64,000 bases of DNA from Catenulispora sp. GP43 (GCF_041260665.1 NZ_JBGCCT010000001.1:248001-312000); one strand, 5' to 3'; positions 48,707 through 58,515 are shown, counted from the first letter of the stretch. Numbers and translations: made by a program. The notes: generated by a model from the letters alone, not told the origin.

Positions 48707-50392
48707 TCAGACCTCGACGACCACCGGAAGGATCATCGGGCGGCGCCGTGTGGTGTTGGACACCCAGCGCCCGACCGAGCGGCGCACCAGCTGCTGCAGC
48801 TGGTGGGTGTCGCCGATGCCCTCGGCCGCCGCGTCCGCCAGCGCCTGCACGATCAGCGGCTTGGCCTGCTCCAGCGTCTGGTCGTCCAGGCCGAAGCCGC
48901 GGGCGGTGATGACCGGGCCGGTGACGATGGCCCCGGTGTCGGCCGACACCGCGACGAACACCGACACGAAGCCCTCGTCGCCCAGGATCCGCCGGTCCTT
49001 CAGCGAGGCCTCGGTCACCGAGCCCACCGAGCTGCCGTCGACGTAGACGTAGCCGGCGTCGACCTTGCCGGTGATGCGCGCGACGCCGTCCACCAGGTCC
49101 ACGGTGACGCCGTCCTCGGCGATCACCACCCGGTCCTGCGGGACGCCGGTCTTCATCGCCAGGTCGGCCGCGGCGCGCAGGTGCCGCCACTCGCCGTGCA
49201 CCGGCATGAAGTTGCGCGGCTTGGCCAGGTTGAAGAAGTACAGCAGCTCGCCGGCCGCGGCGTGCCCGGAGACGTGCACCATGGCGTTGCCCTTGTGCAC
49301 GACCGTGGCGCCCCAGCGGGTCAGGCCGTTGATCACCCGGTTCACCGCGTTCTCGTTGCCGGGGATCAGCGAGGACGCCAGGATCACGGTGTCCTCACCG
49401 GTGATGCGCACCTGGTGGTCGCGGTTGGCCATGCGGGACAGCGCGGCCATCGGCTCGCCCTGCGACCCGGTGCACATCAGCACCACCTTGTCGTCGGGCA
49501 GGTCGTCGATCTCCTTCAGATCGATGATCAGGTCCGCCGGCACCTTCAGGTAGCCCAGGTCGCGGGCCACGGCCATGTTGCGGACCATGGACCGGCCGAC
49601 CAGCGCCACCTTGCGGCCGTGCGCCGCGGCCACGTCACAGACCTGCTGAACGCGGTGCACGTGCGAGGCGAAGGAGGCCACGATGATGCGCCCCTTGGCC
49701 CGGCCGAACACCCGGTCCAGCACCGGGGTGATCTCCCGCTCGGAGGTGACGAAGCCCGGCACCTCGGCGTTGGTGGAGTCCGCCAGCAGCAGGTCGATGC
49801 CGGACTTGCCGAGCTCGGCGATGGTCGCCAGGTCCGTGAGCCGGTCGTCCAGCGGCAGCTGGTCCATCTTGAAGTCGCCGGTGTGGAACACCGTGCCGGC
49901 CGGGGTCTTGATCGCCACGGCCATGGCGTCCGGGATGGAGTGGTTGACCGCCACGAAGCGGCACTCGAACGGCCCGATCTGCTCCACGTCGCCCTCGACG
50001 ACCTGCAGCGAGTACGGCCGGATCCGGTGCTCGGCGAGCTTGGCCTCGACCAGCGCCAGGGTCAGCTTGCTGCCGATCAGCGGGATGTCCGGGGCTTCCT
50101 TGAGCAGGTACGGCACCCCGCCGATGTGGTCCTCGTGGGCATGCGTCAGCACCACGCCGACCACATCGTCCAGCCGGTCCCGGATGGAGCTGAAATCCGG
50201 CAGGATCAGGTCGACGCCGGGCTGGGCCTCCTCCGGGAAGAGGACGCCGCAGTCGACGATGAGCAGTTTGCCGCCGTACTCGAAGACGGTCATGTTGCGA
50301 CCGATCTCTCCGAGGCCGCCGAGCGGGGTCACTCGCAGCGCGCCCCGCGGCAACGGCGGGGGTCCGGAGAGTTCCGGATGCGGATGGCTCAT
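48707..50392 (-). CDS. rnj: Ribonuclease J
   Basis: 561 residues. Metallo-beta-lactamase motifs THAHEDHIGG, FHTGDFK and a DSTNAEVPG loop, then the beta-CASP domain with KGNAMVHVSGHAA and the C-terminal RNase J domain. It is a 5'-exo and endonuclease for mRNA decay and rRNA maturation. AAAGGA lies eight bases before the ATG. It follows dapA by 43 bases on the same strand, as in many actinomycetes. Confidence 0.95.
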   Translation of the reverse strand: MSHPHPELSGPPPLPRGALRVTPLGGLGEIGRNMTVFEYGGKLLIVDCGVLFPEEAQPGVDLILPDFSSIRDRLDDVVGVVLTHAHEDHIGGVPYLLKEAPDIPLIGSKLTLALVEAKLAEHRIRPYSLQVVEGDVEQIGPFECRFVAVNHSIPDAMAVAIKTPAGTVFHTGDFKMDQLPLDDRLTDLATIAELGKSGIDLLLADSTNAEVPGFVTSEREITPVLDRVFGRAKGRIIVASFASHVHRVQQVCDVAAAHGRKVALVGRSMVRNMAVARDLGYLKVPADLIIDLKEIDDLPDDKVVLMCTGSQGEPMAALSRMANRDHQVRITGEDTVILASSLIPGNENAVNRVINGLTRWGATVVHKGNAMVHVSGHAAAGELLYFFNLAKPRNFMPVHGEWRHLRAAADLAMKTGVPQDRVVIAEDGVTVDLVDGVARITGKVDAGYVYVDGSSVGSVTEASLKDRRILGDEGFVSVFVAVSADTGAIVTGPVITARGFGLDDQTLEQAKPLIVQALADAAAEGIGDTHQLQQLVRRSVGRWVSNTTRRRPMILPVVVEV

Positions 50393-50435
50393 GCAGTTTT
50401 CCTTTGTGTTCCGCGGACCTCTGGTCCGCTCCTTG

Positions 50436-51380
50436 CTAGATCTTCACGCCGCCTTGGGCGAGAAACGTCTTGAGCCGGGCCTGCTGCTCCTCGGTCGCCT
50501 CGACCAGGGGCAGCCGCACCGGGCCGCCGGGCAGTCCCAGCATGTTCATTGCCGTCTTGAGAGAGATCACACCTGGCAGACTCGTCACACCGGCGTGGAC
50601 CGGGAGCAGTTCGGCGTGCAGGCGGGCCGCCTCGGCCACGTCGCCGGTCAGATACGCGGCGATCATCGCGCGGATGCGCGGCGCCGCGAGGTGCCCGGAC
50701 ATGCTCACCACGCCGACCGCCCCGACCGACAGCCACGGCAGGGTCAGCGGGTCGTCCCCCGAATAGTAGGCCAGATCGGTGGCGGCGATGACCTCCGACC
50801 CGGCGACCAGGTCGCCCTTGGCGTCCTTGACCGCGACGATCCGGTCGTGTCCGGCCAGCCGCTTGAGGGTGTCGACCTCGATCGGGATGCCGGAGCGGTG
50901 CGGGATGTCGTAGAGCACGACCGGCCGCGAAGTGGCGTCGGCCACCGCGGTGAAGTGCCGGTACAGGCCCTCCTGGGTCGGCTTGTTGTAGTAAGGGGTC
51001 ACGACCAGCAGCGCGTCGGCGTCGGCCTCGGCCCGCCGGGCCAGCTCCAGCGTGTGCGCGGTGCTGTTGGTGCCGACGCCGGCGATCACCGACGCCCGGT
51101 CGCCGACCGCCTCACGGACCGCTCGCAGCAGCTTCGCCTGCTCGGCGTCGGACGTGGTCGGCGACTCGCCGGTGGTGCCGGAGACCACCAGGCCGTCGTT
51201 GCCGGCGTCCACCAGGTGCGCGGCCAGTTTCTGCGCACCGTCCAGGTCCAGGGAGCCGTCCGCCTGGAAGGGCGTGATCATCGCGGTGATCATGCGGCCG
51301 AAGGGCGCCCCGGCCGACCAGAGGGCGTTGTCTGGCTGTAGGGCCGTGGCGGGCTCGGCGGGGTGCGCGTTCTCGGGCAT
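50436..51380 (-). CDS. dapA: 4-hydroxy-tetrahydrodipicolinate synthase
   Basis: 314 residues. GTTGES, TPYYNKP (Tyr) and VAVKDAKGD with Schiff-base Lys185 identify DapA, which condenses pyruvate and aspartate semialdehyde in lysine and diaminopimelate synthesis. An N-terminal extension of about 25 residues precedes the barrel. TACCTT (51387-51392) is six bases before the ATG, so it is probably leaderless. First gene of dapA-rnj; thyX lies upstream behind a hairpin. Confidence 0.94.
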   Translation of the reverse strand: MPENAHPAEPATALQPDNALWSAGAPFGRMITAMITPFQADGSLDLDGAQKLAAHLVDAGNDGLVVSGTTGESPTTSDAEQAKLLRAVREAVGDRASVIAGVGTNSTAHTLELARRAEADADALLVVTPYYNKPTQEGLYRHFTAVADATSRPVVLYDIPHRSGIPIEVDTLKRLAGHDRIVAVKDAKGDLVAGSEVIAATDLAYYSGDDPLTLPWLSVGAVGVVSMSGHLAAPRIRAMIAAYLTGDVAEAARLHAELLPVHAGVTSLPGVISLKTAMNMLGLPGGPVRLPLVEATEEQQARLKTFLAQGGVKI

Positions 51381-51459
51381 GGCACAAAGGTACCGGCCCG
51401 CACCGGTGATCGAATATCTGGCGCTGCTTACGTGAAACGCGTAGAGCTGCTGAATGGAC

Positions 51460-51503
51460 GGACCCCGTCTCCACCGCTCGGGGGTCCGGTGGGGACGGGG
51501 TCC
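51460..51503 (-). terminator. Hairpin between thyX and dapA
   Basis: 51460-51476 (GGACCCCGTCTCCACCG) pairs with 51487-51503 with one T-G pair. It lies 116 bases past the thyX stop, so it may end the thyX transcript and separate it from dapA. Confidence 0.65.
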
Positions 51504-51618
51504 ACCGTGTTAACAGAGCCGCGAGGGGCGCGTTACGGGTCAGATTGCCCCACTGGTCGTTTTTCACTCTTTAGGACTACCAACAGTGAGCACTTCGCGA
51601 CTGCCGAAGGACCACCCG

Positions 51619-52359
51619 CTACGGCGCGACCCGTCCGTTCGCCTGCCAGGCCGCGTACGTCAGCGGCATCAGCTCGGCGAAGGACGCCTCCATCTGCTCG
51701 GCGACCATCTCGATCTCACGCTGCGGGAACGACGGGAACGTCGCGTCCTCGTGTTTCGTCCGCAGCGACAGGAAGTGCATCAGCGCGCGGGCGTTGCAGG
51801 TGGCGTACATCGAGGAATAGATCCCGACCGGGAGCACGGTGCGGGCCACCTCGCGGGCGATGCCGGCGTCGAGCATCTCCAGGTAGGCGGCATAACTGGC
51901 CTCGCAGGAGCGGCGGACCGTCTCCTCGGCCGTCTTGTGCTGCTCCGGGGTGCCCGGGACGAACACGTACTTGCCGGGCTTGCCCTCCTGCACCAGCTTC
52001 CGCTCCGGGCCCGGCACGTAGAACACCGGTTCCAGCTTGCGGTAGCGGCCGCTCTCCTCGTTGTAGGACCAGACCCGGTGCCGCATGAACTCGCGGAAGA
52101 CGAAGATCGGCGCGGACACCAGGAAGGTCATCGACGAGTGCTCGAACGGCGAGCCGTGCCGGTCGCGCATAAGGAAGTTGATCAGTCCGGCGGAGCGGGC
52201 GGGGTCGGCGCCGGCGTCCTCGATCGACTGCTCGCCCCTGGTCGACACCCGCGCCGCCCACAGCACGTCGCTGTCGGAGGCCGAGGCCTTCACCAGTTCC
52301 ACGGTCATGTCCGAACGGAACCGCACGCCCTGCGGCGTCTCTTCACTCACCGTACTCAC
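51619..52359 (-). CDS. thyX: Flavin-dependent thymidylate synthase
   Basis: 246 residues. The ThyX motif RHRVWSYNEESGRY is complete, together with SRGEQ and the C-terminal FLSLRTKHEDATF. ThyX makes dTMP using FAD and methylene-tetrahydrofolate. GTG 52359 lies six bases after TAGGCT (52366-52371), so leaderless. A 61-base gap separates it from the solute-binding protein gene on the same strand. Confidence 0.95.
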   Translation of the reverse strand: MSTVSEETPQGVRFRSDMTVELVKASASDSDVLWAARVSTRGEQSIEDAGADPARSAGLINFLMRDRHGSPFEHSSMTFLVSAPIFVFREFMRHRVWSYNEESGRYRKLEPVFYVPGPERKLVQEGKPGKYVFVPGTPEQHKTAEETVRRSCEASYAAYLEMLDAGIAREVARTVLPVGIYSSMYATCNARALMHFLSLRTKHEDATFPSFPQREIEMVAEQMEASFAELMPLTYAAWQANGRVAP

Positions 52360-52419
52360 CGTCCGAGCCTAACTGCGCCGACCTGTGACGACGCAGGCGC
52401 GGACGGTGCGACAGCCCCG

Positions 52420-53508
52420 TCAGCCCGTGCTGCGCAGCGCGTCCGGCGGCATCATCGTGTCGATGTTGTAATACTGCGCCAGGTCCAGGCTCTGCATCAG
52501 GGTCAGGACGCGGTCCACCCGGTCGACGTTCACGGTGGTCGGGTATGTGCCGAAGCTCAGGCTCGCCGCGACCGTGGAGTTCGCCGTGGTGCCGTAGTGG
52601 ATCTGCATCTCGGCCATGGCCGTGGCGCGCTGCGAGGTCACGTTCTTGGCCTGGTTGAGCGCCCCCGTGAAGGCCTTGAACAGGTTGGTGTCGGCCACCG
52701 CGAAGTCCTGCTTGGCGAAGTAGCCGCCCATCGGCATGGCCTGCGTCGAGCCGCGGGTCAGGTCCATCAGGTTGGACAGCTGGTTGTTGTTCATCGCGAC
52801 GCTGAAGTACGGCTCGGCCAGGACGGCCGCCATCGGGGCCTTGGTGGCGGTCAGCTTGTCCACCACGGCGCCGGGCGCCATGGACTTCAGGTGGGCCGCC
52901 GAGTTGGCCGCCTTGATCCGCAGGCTGTTGGCCAGGTTCGGCAGCGAGGTCATCAGCATGACCGTGGGGACCGTGTAGGCGTCGTTGGCGTCGTTGGTCC
53001 CGGAGGTCGGCACCAGGAACCCGCCGGCCGCGCCGAACACGTTCCTGATCTCGTCGGCGCTCTTGATGGTCGTGGGGTTGCCGACCAGCTCCACGCTGCC
53101 GTCGCCGGCGGTGTAACCCTCGGCGACCAGCTGCAGCCGGTAGGCGCCGGTGGACTGGGCCAGGATCGCGTGCACGTAGTCGTCGTAGACCAGATCGACT
53201 TTGCCGTCGTTCAGGGCCTGGAGCGCCGCCTGGTAGGAGGAATAGGAATCATCGATCGTGACATCGATCCCCTGGTCCTTGAAATAGCCCTTGTCGACTC
53301 CGGTGTAGATGGGCAGTGCGCCGATCTCACCCTTGGGGATGCCTATTCGAAGATGATTTTGTTCCAACGCTCCGTGGGTCGGCATCGCGGAACCCGAGGA
53401 GGTGCTGCTGCTGCACGCCGTGGCGGCACCCGCGGACGCTGTGAGCACCAGACTCAGGACGATCGCCGAGGTCCTGCGCGAACGGGCTCGGGGTTTGGCT
53501 GATCGCAC
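52420..53508 (-). CDS. Lipoprotein solute-binding protein, NitT/TauT-like ABC family
   Basis: 362 residues. GTG 53508 is chosen because AGGGGG lies seven bases upstream and it gives a proper lipoprotein signal (RSRRTSAIVLSLVL, lipobox ATAC). The frame is open back to ATG 53628, which would add 40 residues. The mature part resembles NMT1/SsuA binding proteins (LPIYTGVDKGYFKDQGIDV). No ABC permease or ATPase is adjacent. It is divergent from a conservon whose CvnA has a nitrate-sensor-like domain, so a sensing role is possible. Substrate unknown. Confidence 0.8.
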   Translation of the reverse strand: MRSAKPRARSRRTSAIVLSLVLTASAGAATACSSSTSSGSAMPTHGALEQNHLRIGIPKGEIGALPIYTGVDKGYFKDQGIDVTIDDSYSSYQAALQALNDGKVDLVYDDYVHAILAQSTGAYRLQLVAEGYTAGDGSVELVGNPTTIKSADEIRNVFGAAGGFLVPTSGTNDANDAYTVPTVMLMTSLPNLANSLRIKAANSAAHLKSMAPGAVVDKLTATKAPMAAVLAEPYFSVAMNNNQLSNLMDLTRGSTQAMPMGGYFAKQDFAVADTNLFKAFTGALNQAKNVTSQRATAMAEMQIHYGTTANSTVAASLSFGTYPTTVNVDRVDRVLTLMQSLDLAQYYNIDTMMPPDALRSTG

Positions 53509-53817
53509 TGCGCTGCCCCCTACAGGGTTTTCGATGAAGCCGGTCGGCGCATCGTAATACATGGGCCGCCGGACCCCTACGTCACCGTTGAGATCGACTA
53601 GCACTAATGCACGAGTAAGGATACGCATATGCGCGGACCCCTTGCCCGGTTTATCCGCCTATAACGCACCGAACCGTACCTCTGTCAACCCCCGCCCTTG
53701 GCCACACTCGCTCTCCTGTGCTGGAATGCGTTGCTTGAAACCTAGAGACCGCGAGCCCCGTGTGGCGCCCCACCCGCCGCAGTAGCGGCCCGGTTGCAAA
53801 GAAAGCTGTGAGGGCCA
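53509..53817. promoter_or_regulatory. Divergent control region between the binding protein and the conservon
   Basis: 309 bases. On the minus strand -35 TTGACA (53683-53688) and -10 TTATAG (53659-53664) are 18 bases apart, a strong promoter for the binding protein with a leader of about 145 bases. A perfect palindrome CGCATATGCG is at 53624-53633. I found no clear conservon promoter on the plus strand. An in-frame ATG at 53628 follows an AAGGGG tract. Confidence 0.6.
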
Positions 53818-56800
53818 GTGCAGACTCGACCCGTGTCCCCGCGCCGTCCGCCGGCTCCTTTCCCGGAGCGCGGTGTGGGCGGGCCACCGCCCGGCGGATC
53901 CATATCCGACGCGGCCGCCGGCCGCACCGCTCCCGGCGAGCTTCCGCGCGGGGTCCGTGACGGCGTGCTGCCCGGACAACGTCCAGTCCCCACCTCCCAG
54001 GAGCCGGAGGGCGGCGGGGGCCACCAACCACCTCCCGCGGTCCCCACCGGGCCCGCCAACCGCTTCGCCCCCCGCAACTGGCGCGTCCGCACCCGTCTGG
54101 TGGTGCTGGTCATCGTGCCGCTGGTGGCGACCATCTTCGGCGCCGCGGCCCGGATCGTGCAGCAGGTCGGCAACGTGCAGACCTACGACCACGCCAAGAC
54201 CATGGCGGCCGCGGCCAGCCCGCTGTCGGACCTGATCGACGCGCTGCACGACGAGCGGGACATCAGCATCGAGATGATGGCGTTCCGGACACCCGGGGCC
54301 AACAGCGCGACGCTGACCAACCTGACCACCTCGATGGCCACCCAGCGCAAGATCACCGACCGCGCGTCGGACGCGATGACGCCGGTCCTGAACAAGATCG
54401 ACGGCTCCTACCCGGCGGACACCCTGGCCGCGATCGCCGACGCCGAGGCCAACATGACCGGCATCGAGGCCCTGCACACCGCGGTGGACGGCTCGTACTC
54501 CAACCCGCTGAGCGTGTTCGACCAGTACAACAAGGTGCTGGACAGCCTGGACAACCTCTACGAGTTCGTCGCCGCCGACGCCGGGGACCAGCAGCTGATC
54601 AACGACTCCCGGTCGCTGTCGGACCTGGGCAAGATGACCGAGACGGCCTCGCGCGAGCGCGGGTTCCTCACCGTCCTGGCCGTCAGCGCCAACCCCAACC
54701 AGGCCCAGGACAACCTGGCCAAGCTGCAGGGCCTGATCTCGGACCTGGCCTCCACCCGCACCGAGTTCAAGACCACCGCCACCACGCAGATGCAGCAGTC
54801 GCTCAGCGACACGGTGGACGTCGACGAGTCCTACACCGGCGCGAACCAGTACCTGACCACGATCGACGACAAGCTGGCCAACGGCGGCACCAGCGACCAG
54901 GGCGACCAGCTGGTCCCCGGCAGCGTGTACACGCAGTACAACGCGCTGCTCGACAAGTACAAGAAGGTCCGTGCGGAGCAGGCCAGCGCCCTGGTGTCGC
55001 GGGCCGACTCGCTGGCCAACAGCGCCCGCGACACCATGTACCTGAACATCGGCGTCATCATCGGCGTGCTGCTCGTGGTGTCCGTGGCCACCGCCCTGAT
55101 CGCGCGGTCGCTGGTGCGGCCGCTGCGGGTGCTGCAGAACACCGCGCTGGAGATCGCCGGCAACCGGCTGCCCGAGATGGTGCGCCGCCTGCGCGACGCG
55201 GACGGCAGCGAGCCGCTGGAACCGATCGCCCCGATCGCCCTGTCCAGCACCGACGAGGTGGGCCAGGTGGCCCGCGCGTTCGACGAGGTGCACCGCGAGG
55301 CGGTCCGGCTGGCGACCGAGCAGGCCATGCTGCGGAACAACGTCAACGCGATGTTCACCAACCTTTCGCGCCGGTCCCAGTCGCTGGTGCAGCGCCAGCT
55401 GCGGCTGATCGACGAGCTGGAGAACGCCGAGCAGGACCCGGACCAGCTGGCCTCGCTGTTCAAGCTGGACCACCTGGCGACCCGTATGCGCCGCAACGGT
55501 GAGAACCTGCTGGTCCTCGCCGGTGAAGAGCCCGGGCGCCGCTGGTCGCAGCCGGTCCCGCTGATCGACGTGCTGCGCGCCGCGGCCTCCGAGGTGGAGC
55601 AGTACGAGCGGGTCACCCTGCGCGACCTGCCCACCGTCGAGGTCGCCGGCCGCGCCGTGAACGACGTCGTCCACCTGGTCGCCGAGCTGCTGGAGAACGC
55701 TACGTCGTTCTCCGCGCCGGAGACCAAGGTCTCGGTCACCGGCAACCTGCTGAACACCGGCGGCGTGATGCTGGAGATCGAGGACTCCGGCATCGGCATG
55801 ACCCCGGAGGAACTGGACGACTCCAACGAGCGGCTGGCCAACCCGCCGGTCGTGGACGTCGCCATCTCCCGCCGCATGGGCCTGTTCGTGGTCGGCCGGC
55901 TGGCCACCCGGCACGGCATCCAGGTGCGGCTGCGCCGCTCGGCCACCGGCGGCATCACCGCGCTGGTGCTGGTCCCGGCCGCGCTGCTGGCCGGCAACCT
56001 GTCCGACGCCCCGGCCGTGGGCGGCAACCGCGGCACCTTCGGCGACATCGCCGACACCGGCCAGCTCCCCGCGCTGACCTCCACCGGCCTGCCGCGGCGC
56101 CCCGGCGGCGCGGTGCGCGCCGAGCAGCGCGAGCTGCCCGGGGCCGAGGAGCTCCAGGGCCCGCCGGCGCAGCCGGCCCCGCTGCCGCCGTTCGGCGGCG
56201 AGCGGGTCCCGACGGGCGGCGGCGACGGAGACGGCTGGGAGGACGTGAGCGCGGCGGCCCCGCCGTACCGCGGCACCGACGCCACCCCGCCCGGCCTGGC
56301 CGAACTGCTCGCCGAGACCGAGGCCATGTCGCAGGGCGTGACCCCGGTGATCCGCGAGGGCGATCCCGCCGACCCGGGCAGCAGCGGCGCCTTCGAGCGC
56401 CCGGAGTTCGTCCTGCCGGAACCGGAGCTGGACGGCCGCCTGGCCGAAGCGCTCGACGGGACCGCGACGTACGACTTCCGGCCGAACACTCCGCAGGCTC
56501 CGCCCCCGGGCATGGAGAACACCGGCCAGTTCCGGGTCCCGAACCCGACACCCCAGGCGCCGCCGGCTCCCCCGGCACCTCCGGCCCTGAACTTCAACTC
56601 CAGCTTCGACGATCTGCTCCCGAACATCCCGGAGATGGAGCACACCGGGGAGTTCGCGGCGTACCGCGAGGCCCAGGAAGGGAACGACGACCTGCTGCTG
56701 CCGCCGCCGGCGAACCCCTTCGCCGCGCCCGGCCAGGCCCCGCAGGCCCCGGCCGCGGGCGGATTCAGCGCGAACACCGACTCGCTGTCGGGCGGCGGCC

Positions 56801-58509
56801 TGAACAACGACCTCGGTGCCGAACTGGCCGCCGGCGACCCGTACGCCGCGCCCGGCGAGGTGCGCATGACGCCGTTCGGCGGGCACCTGGACAGCGGCTT
56901 CGGCGACCAGCCGCAGGCTCCCGCGGCCCCGTTCGGCGGGCAGCCCGCCGGCGAGACCTACAGCGGGCCCGCCTTCGAGGCTCCGCAGTTCCAGCCGCCG
57001 CAGTTCGAGGCTCCGCAGTTCCAGCCGCCGCAGTTCGAAGCCCCGCAGCCTGGACCCCAGGGCGGGACCGGCTACGGCAACGACGCGCCCTCCTTCGGCC
57101 GCCGTCCGATGGGCGAGCCGCTGGCCGGCCCGGGCTTCGAGACGCCGCAGCAGTTCGCCGAGCAGCCCGGTGCCCCGACCGGTACCGGCTACGGCAACGA
57201 CGCCCCGTCGTTCGGCCGCCGCCCCGTCGGCGAACCGCTGTCCGGCCCCGGCTTCGACGCTCCGCAGTACGGCGACCCGGCCGGCGCTCCGGCGAACGAC
57301 GGCCCCGGCGACCCGATGGCGGGCTTGAGGAATCCGTTCACCACGCCCGAGGCGCCGACCGGCGGCACGGGCTACGGCAACGACGCCCCGTCGTTCGGCC
57401 GCCGCCCCCTCGGCGAACCGCTGTCCGGCCCCGGCTTCGACGCCCCGCAGTACGGCGACCCCGCCGGCGCTCCGGCCGCGGACCTGTCCGGCTCCGGCTT
57501 CCACACGCCGGTCGGCGAACCGCTGTCCGGCCCCGGCTTCGACGCCCCGCAGTACGGCGAACCGGCCGCCCCGCCGGCCGCCGACCTGTCCGGCTCCGGC
57601 TTCCAGCAGCCGCTGGGCGACACGATGGGCGGCGCGGGCTTCGCGCCCCCGGCCGGCGAGCCGATCGCCGCACCGGACCCGCTGTCCTCCTCCGGCACCG
57701 GCTACGCCGACTACCCCGACCCGCTGACCGCCCCGATCGAGTCCATCCCGATGGACCCGGCGGCGCACGACACCTCGATCTTCAACGCGATCGAGTCCGA
57801 GTGGTTCCGGGTGCGGGCCGGCGAGGGGACCGCCATTCCGCAGAGCGCTCTGGAGGCCGGCGCGGTGCGTCCGGCCGAACCGGTCCGGCCGGCCGTGCCG
57901 GGGCCGCGCACAGAGCCCGCAGGAGACCCGCTGGCGGGCTCCGGCACCGGTTTCCCGGCTCAGGGACCGCAGGCCCCCGCCGAGCCCGTCCAGGCGGCTG
58001 CTGCCGCGCCCACCCCGGCTCCGCCGACCGCCCCCGAGGCCGGTCCCGGCGCCCCGACCCCGCCGGCCGCGCCGGCCGCCGGCCTCCCCGGCGCCACGGC
58101 CCGGCCCGCCGCACCGCACGAGGAACCCAAGGAGCCCATGACCGACGACCAGAGCTCCGCGGGCCAGACCTGGCAGTCGCCGGGCGACGACGGCTGGAAG
58201 GCCGCCGAGGTGGTCAAGAAGCCGGTGGCGGCCGGCCTGACCCCCAAGGGCCTGCCCAAGCGCGTCCCGCGGTCCAACCTCGTGCCCGGCTCGGCGGACG
58301 GCACCGGCGCCGCCAAGGTCGCGCCCTCGCCCATCCCGGCGCGCTCGGCCGAAGCCGTGCGCTCCCGCCTGGCCAGCTTCCACAATGGGCTGCGCCAGGG
58401 CCGCGACGCCGCCAACCCCGGCGAGTCGCAGCCCTCCGATCCCGCCAACCCCACCGCGTCCGACGGCCCGGCCGCCTTCGGTGCTCCTGAGCCAGGAAAG
58501 CAGGACTGA
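53818..58509 (+). CDS. cvnA: CvnA-type sensor histidine kinase with NIT domain and very long repetitive tail
   Basis: 1563 residues. Order: Pro/Gly-rich arm; membrane helix (92-112); extracellular nitrate/nitrite-sensing-like (NIT) domain (about 115-400, HDERDISIEMMAF and SRERGFLTVLA); second helix (408-428); HAMP; degenerate kinase segment; ATPase domain with ELLENA (about 625) and DSGIGM (657). The tail from about 730 is 835 residues of Pro/Gly-rich sequence with repeats such as FEAPQFQPPQ and GTGYGNDAPSFGRRP, ending in the conserved GLPKRVP...RSRLASF block. First gene of a conservon, a signalling unit of actinomycetes. GTG 53818 is near a GAGGG tract. Confidence 0.92.
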   Translation: MQTRPVSPRRPPAPFPERGVGGPPPGGSISDAAAGRTAPGELPRGVRDGVLPGQRPVPTSQEPEGGGGHQPPPAVPTGPANRFAPRNWRVRTRLVVLVIVPLVATIFGAAARIVQQVGNVQTYDHAKTMAAAASPLSDLIDALHDERDISIEMMAFRTPGANSATLTNLTTSMATQRKITDRASDAMTPVLNKIDGSYPADTLAAIADAEANMTGIEALHTAVDGSYSNPLSVFDQYNKVLDSLDNLYEFVAADAGDQQLINDSRSLSDLGKMTETASRERGFLTVLAVSANPNQAQDNLAKLQGLISDLASTRTEFKTTATTQMQQSLSDTVDVDESYTGANQYLTTIDDKLANGGTSDQGDQLVPGSVYTQYNALLDKYKKVRAEQASALVSRADSLANSARDTMYLNIGVIIGVLLVVSVATALIARSLVRPLRVLQNTALEIAGNRLPEMVRRLRDADGSEPLEPIAPIALSSTDEVGQVARAFDEVHREAVRLATEQAMLRNNVNAMFTNLSRRSQSLVQRQLRLIDELENAEQDPDQLASLFKLDHLATRMRRNGENLLVLAGEEPGRRWSQPVPLIDVLRAAASEVEQYERVTLRDLPTVEVAGRAVNDVVHLVAELLENATSFSAPETKVSVTGNLLNTGGVMLEIEDSGIGMTPEELDDSNERLANPPVVDVAISRRMGLFVVGRLATRHGIQVRLRRSATGGITALVLVPAALLAGNLSDAPAVGGNRGTFGDIADTGQLPALTSTGLPRRPGGAVRAEQRELPGAEELQGPPAQPAPLPPFGGERVPTGGGDGDGWEDVSAAAPPYRGTDATPPGLAELLAETEAMSQGVTPVIREGDPADPGSSGAFERPEFVLPEPELDGRLAEALDGTATYDFRPNTPQAPPPGMENTGQFRVPNPTPQAPPAPPAPPALNFNSSFDDLLPNIPEMEHTGEFAAYREAQEGNDDLLLPPPANPFAAPGQAPQAPAAGGFSANTDSLSGGGLNNDLGAELAAGDPYAAPGEVRMTPFGGHLDSGFGDQPQAPAAPFGGQPAGETYSGPAFEAPQFQPPQFEAPQFQPPQFEAPQPGPQGGTGYGNDAPSFGRRPMGEPLAGPGFETPQQFAEQPGAPTGTGYGNDAPSFGRRPVGEPLSGPGFDAPQYGDPAGAPANDGPGDPMAGLRNPFTTPEAPTGGTGYGNDAPSFGRRPLGEPLSGPGFDAPQYGDPAGAPAADLSGSGFHTPVGEPLSGPGFDAPQYGEPAAPPAADLSGSGFQQPLGDTMGGAGFAPPAGEPIAAPDPLSSSGTGYADYPDPLTAPIESIPMDPAAHDTSIFNAIESEWFRVRAGEGTAIPQSALEAGAVRPAEPVRPAVPGPRTEPAGDPLAGSGTGFPAQGPQAPAEPVQAAAAAPTPAPPTAPEAGPGAPTPPAAPAAGLPGATARPAAPHEEPKEPMTDDQSSAGQTWQSPGDDGWKAAEVVKKPVAAGLTPKGLPKRVPRSNLVPGSADGTGAAKVAPSPIPARSAEAVRSRLASFHNGLRQGRDAANPGESQPSDPANPTASDGPAAFGAPEPGKQD
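56974..57660 (+). repeat. Tandem repeats in the cvnA tail
   Basis: An exact 30-base unit starts at 56974 and 57004 with a partial third copy at 57034 (Phe-Glu-Ala-Pro-Gln-Phe-Gln-Pro-Pro-Gln). Longer units carrying TACGGCAACGACGC follow at 57073, 57190 and 57373, and GACCTGTCCGGCTCCGGCTTCCA occurs twice near 57480 and 57580 (shortened here to GACCTGTCCGGCTCCGG). All lengths keep the frame. Confidence 0.85.
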
Positions 58510-58515
58510 GCTACC

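Noticed and set aside
52420-53628. Start of the solute-binding protein at ATG 53628
   Set aside because: It would place 40 residues before the lipoprotein signal. GTG 53508 has a better-placed ribosome site. It was kept only as an alternative.
57061-57660. CRISPR-like array in the cvnA tail
   Set aside because: Units differ in length, have no unique spacers, are in frame and code for a Pro/Gly-rich protein segment. No cas gene is nearby.
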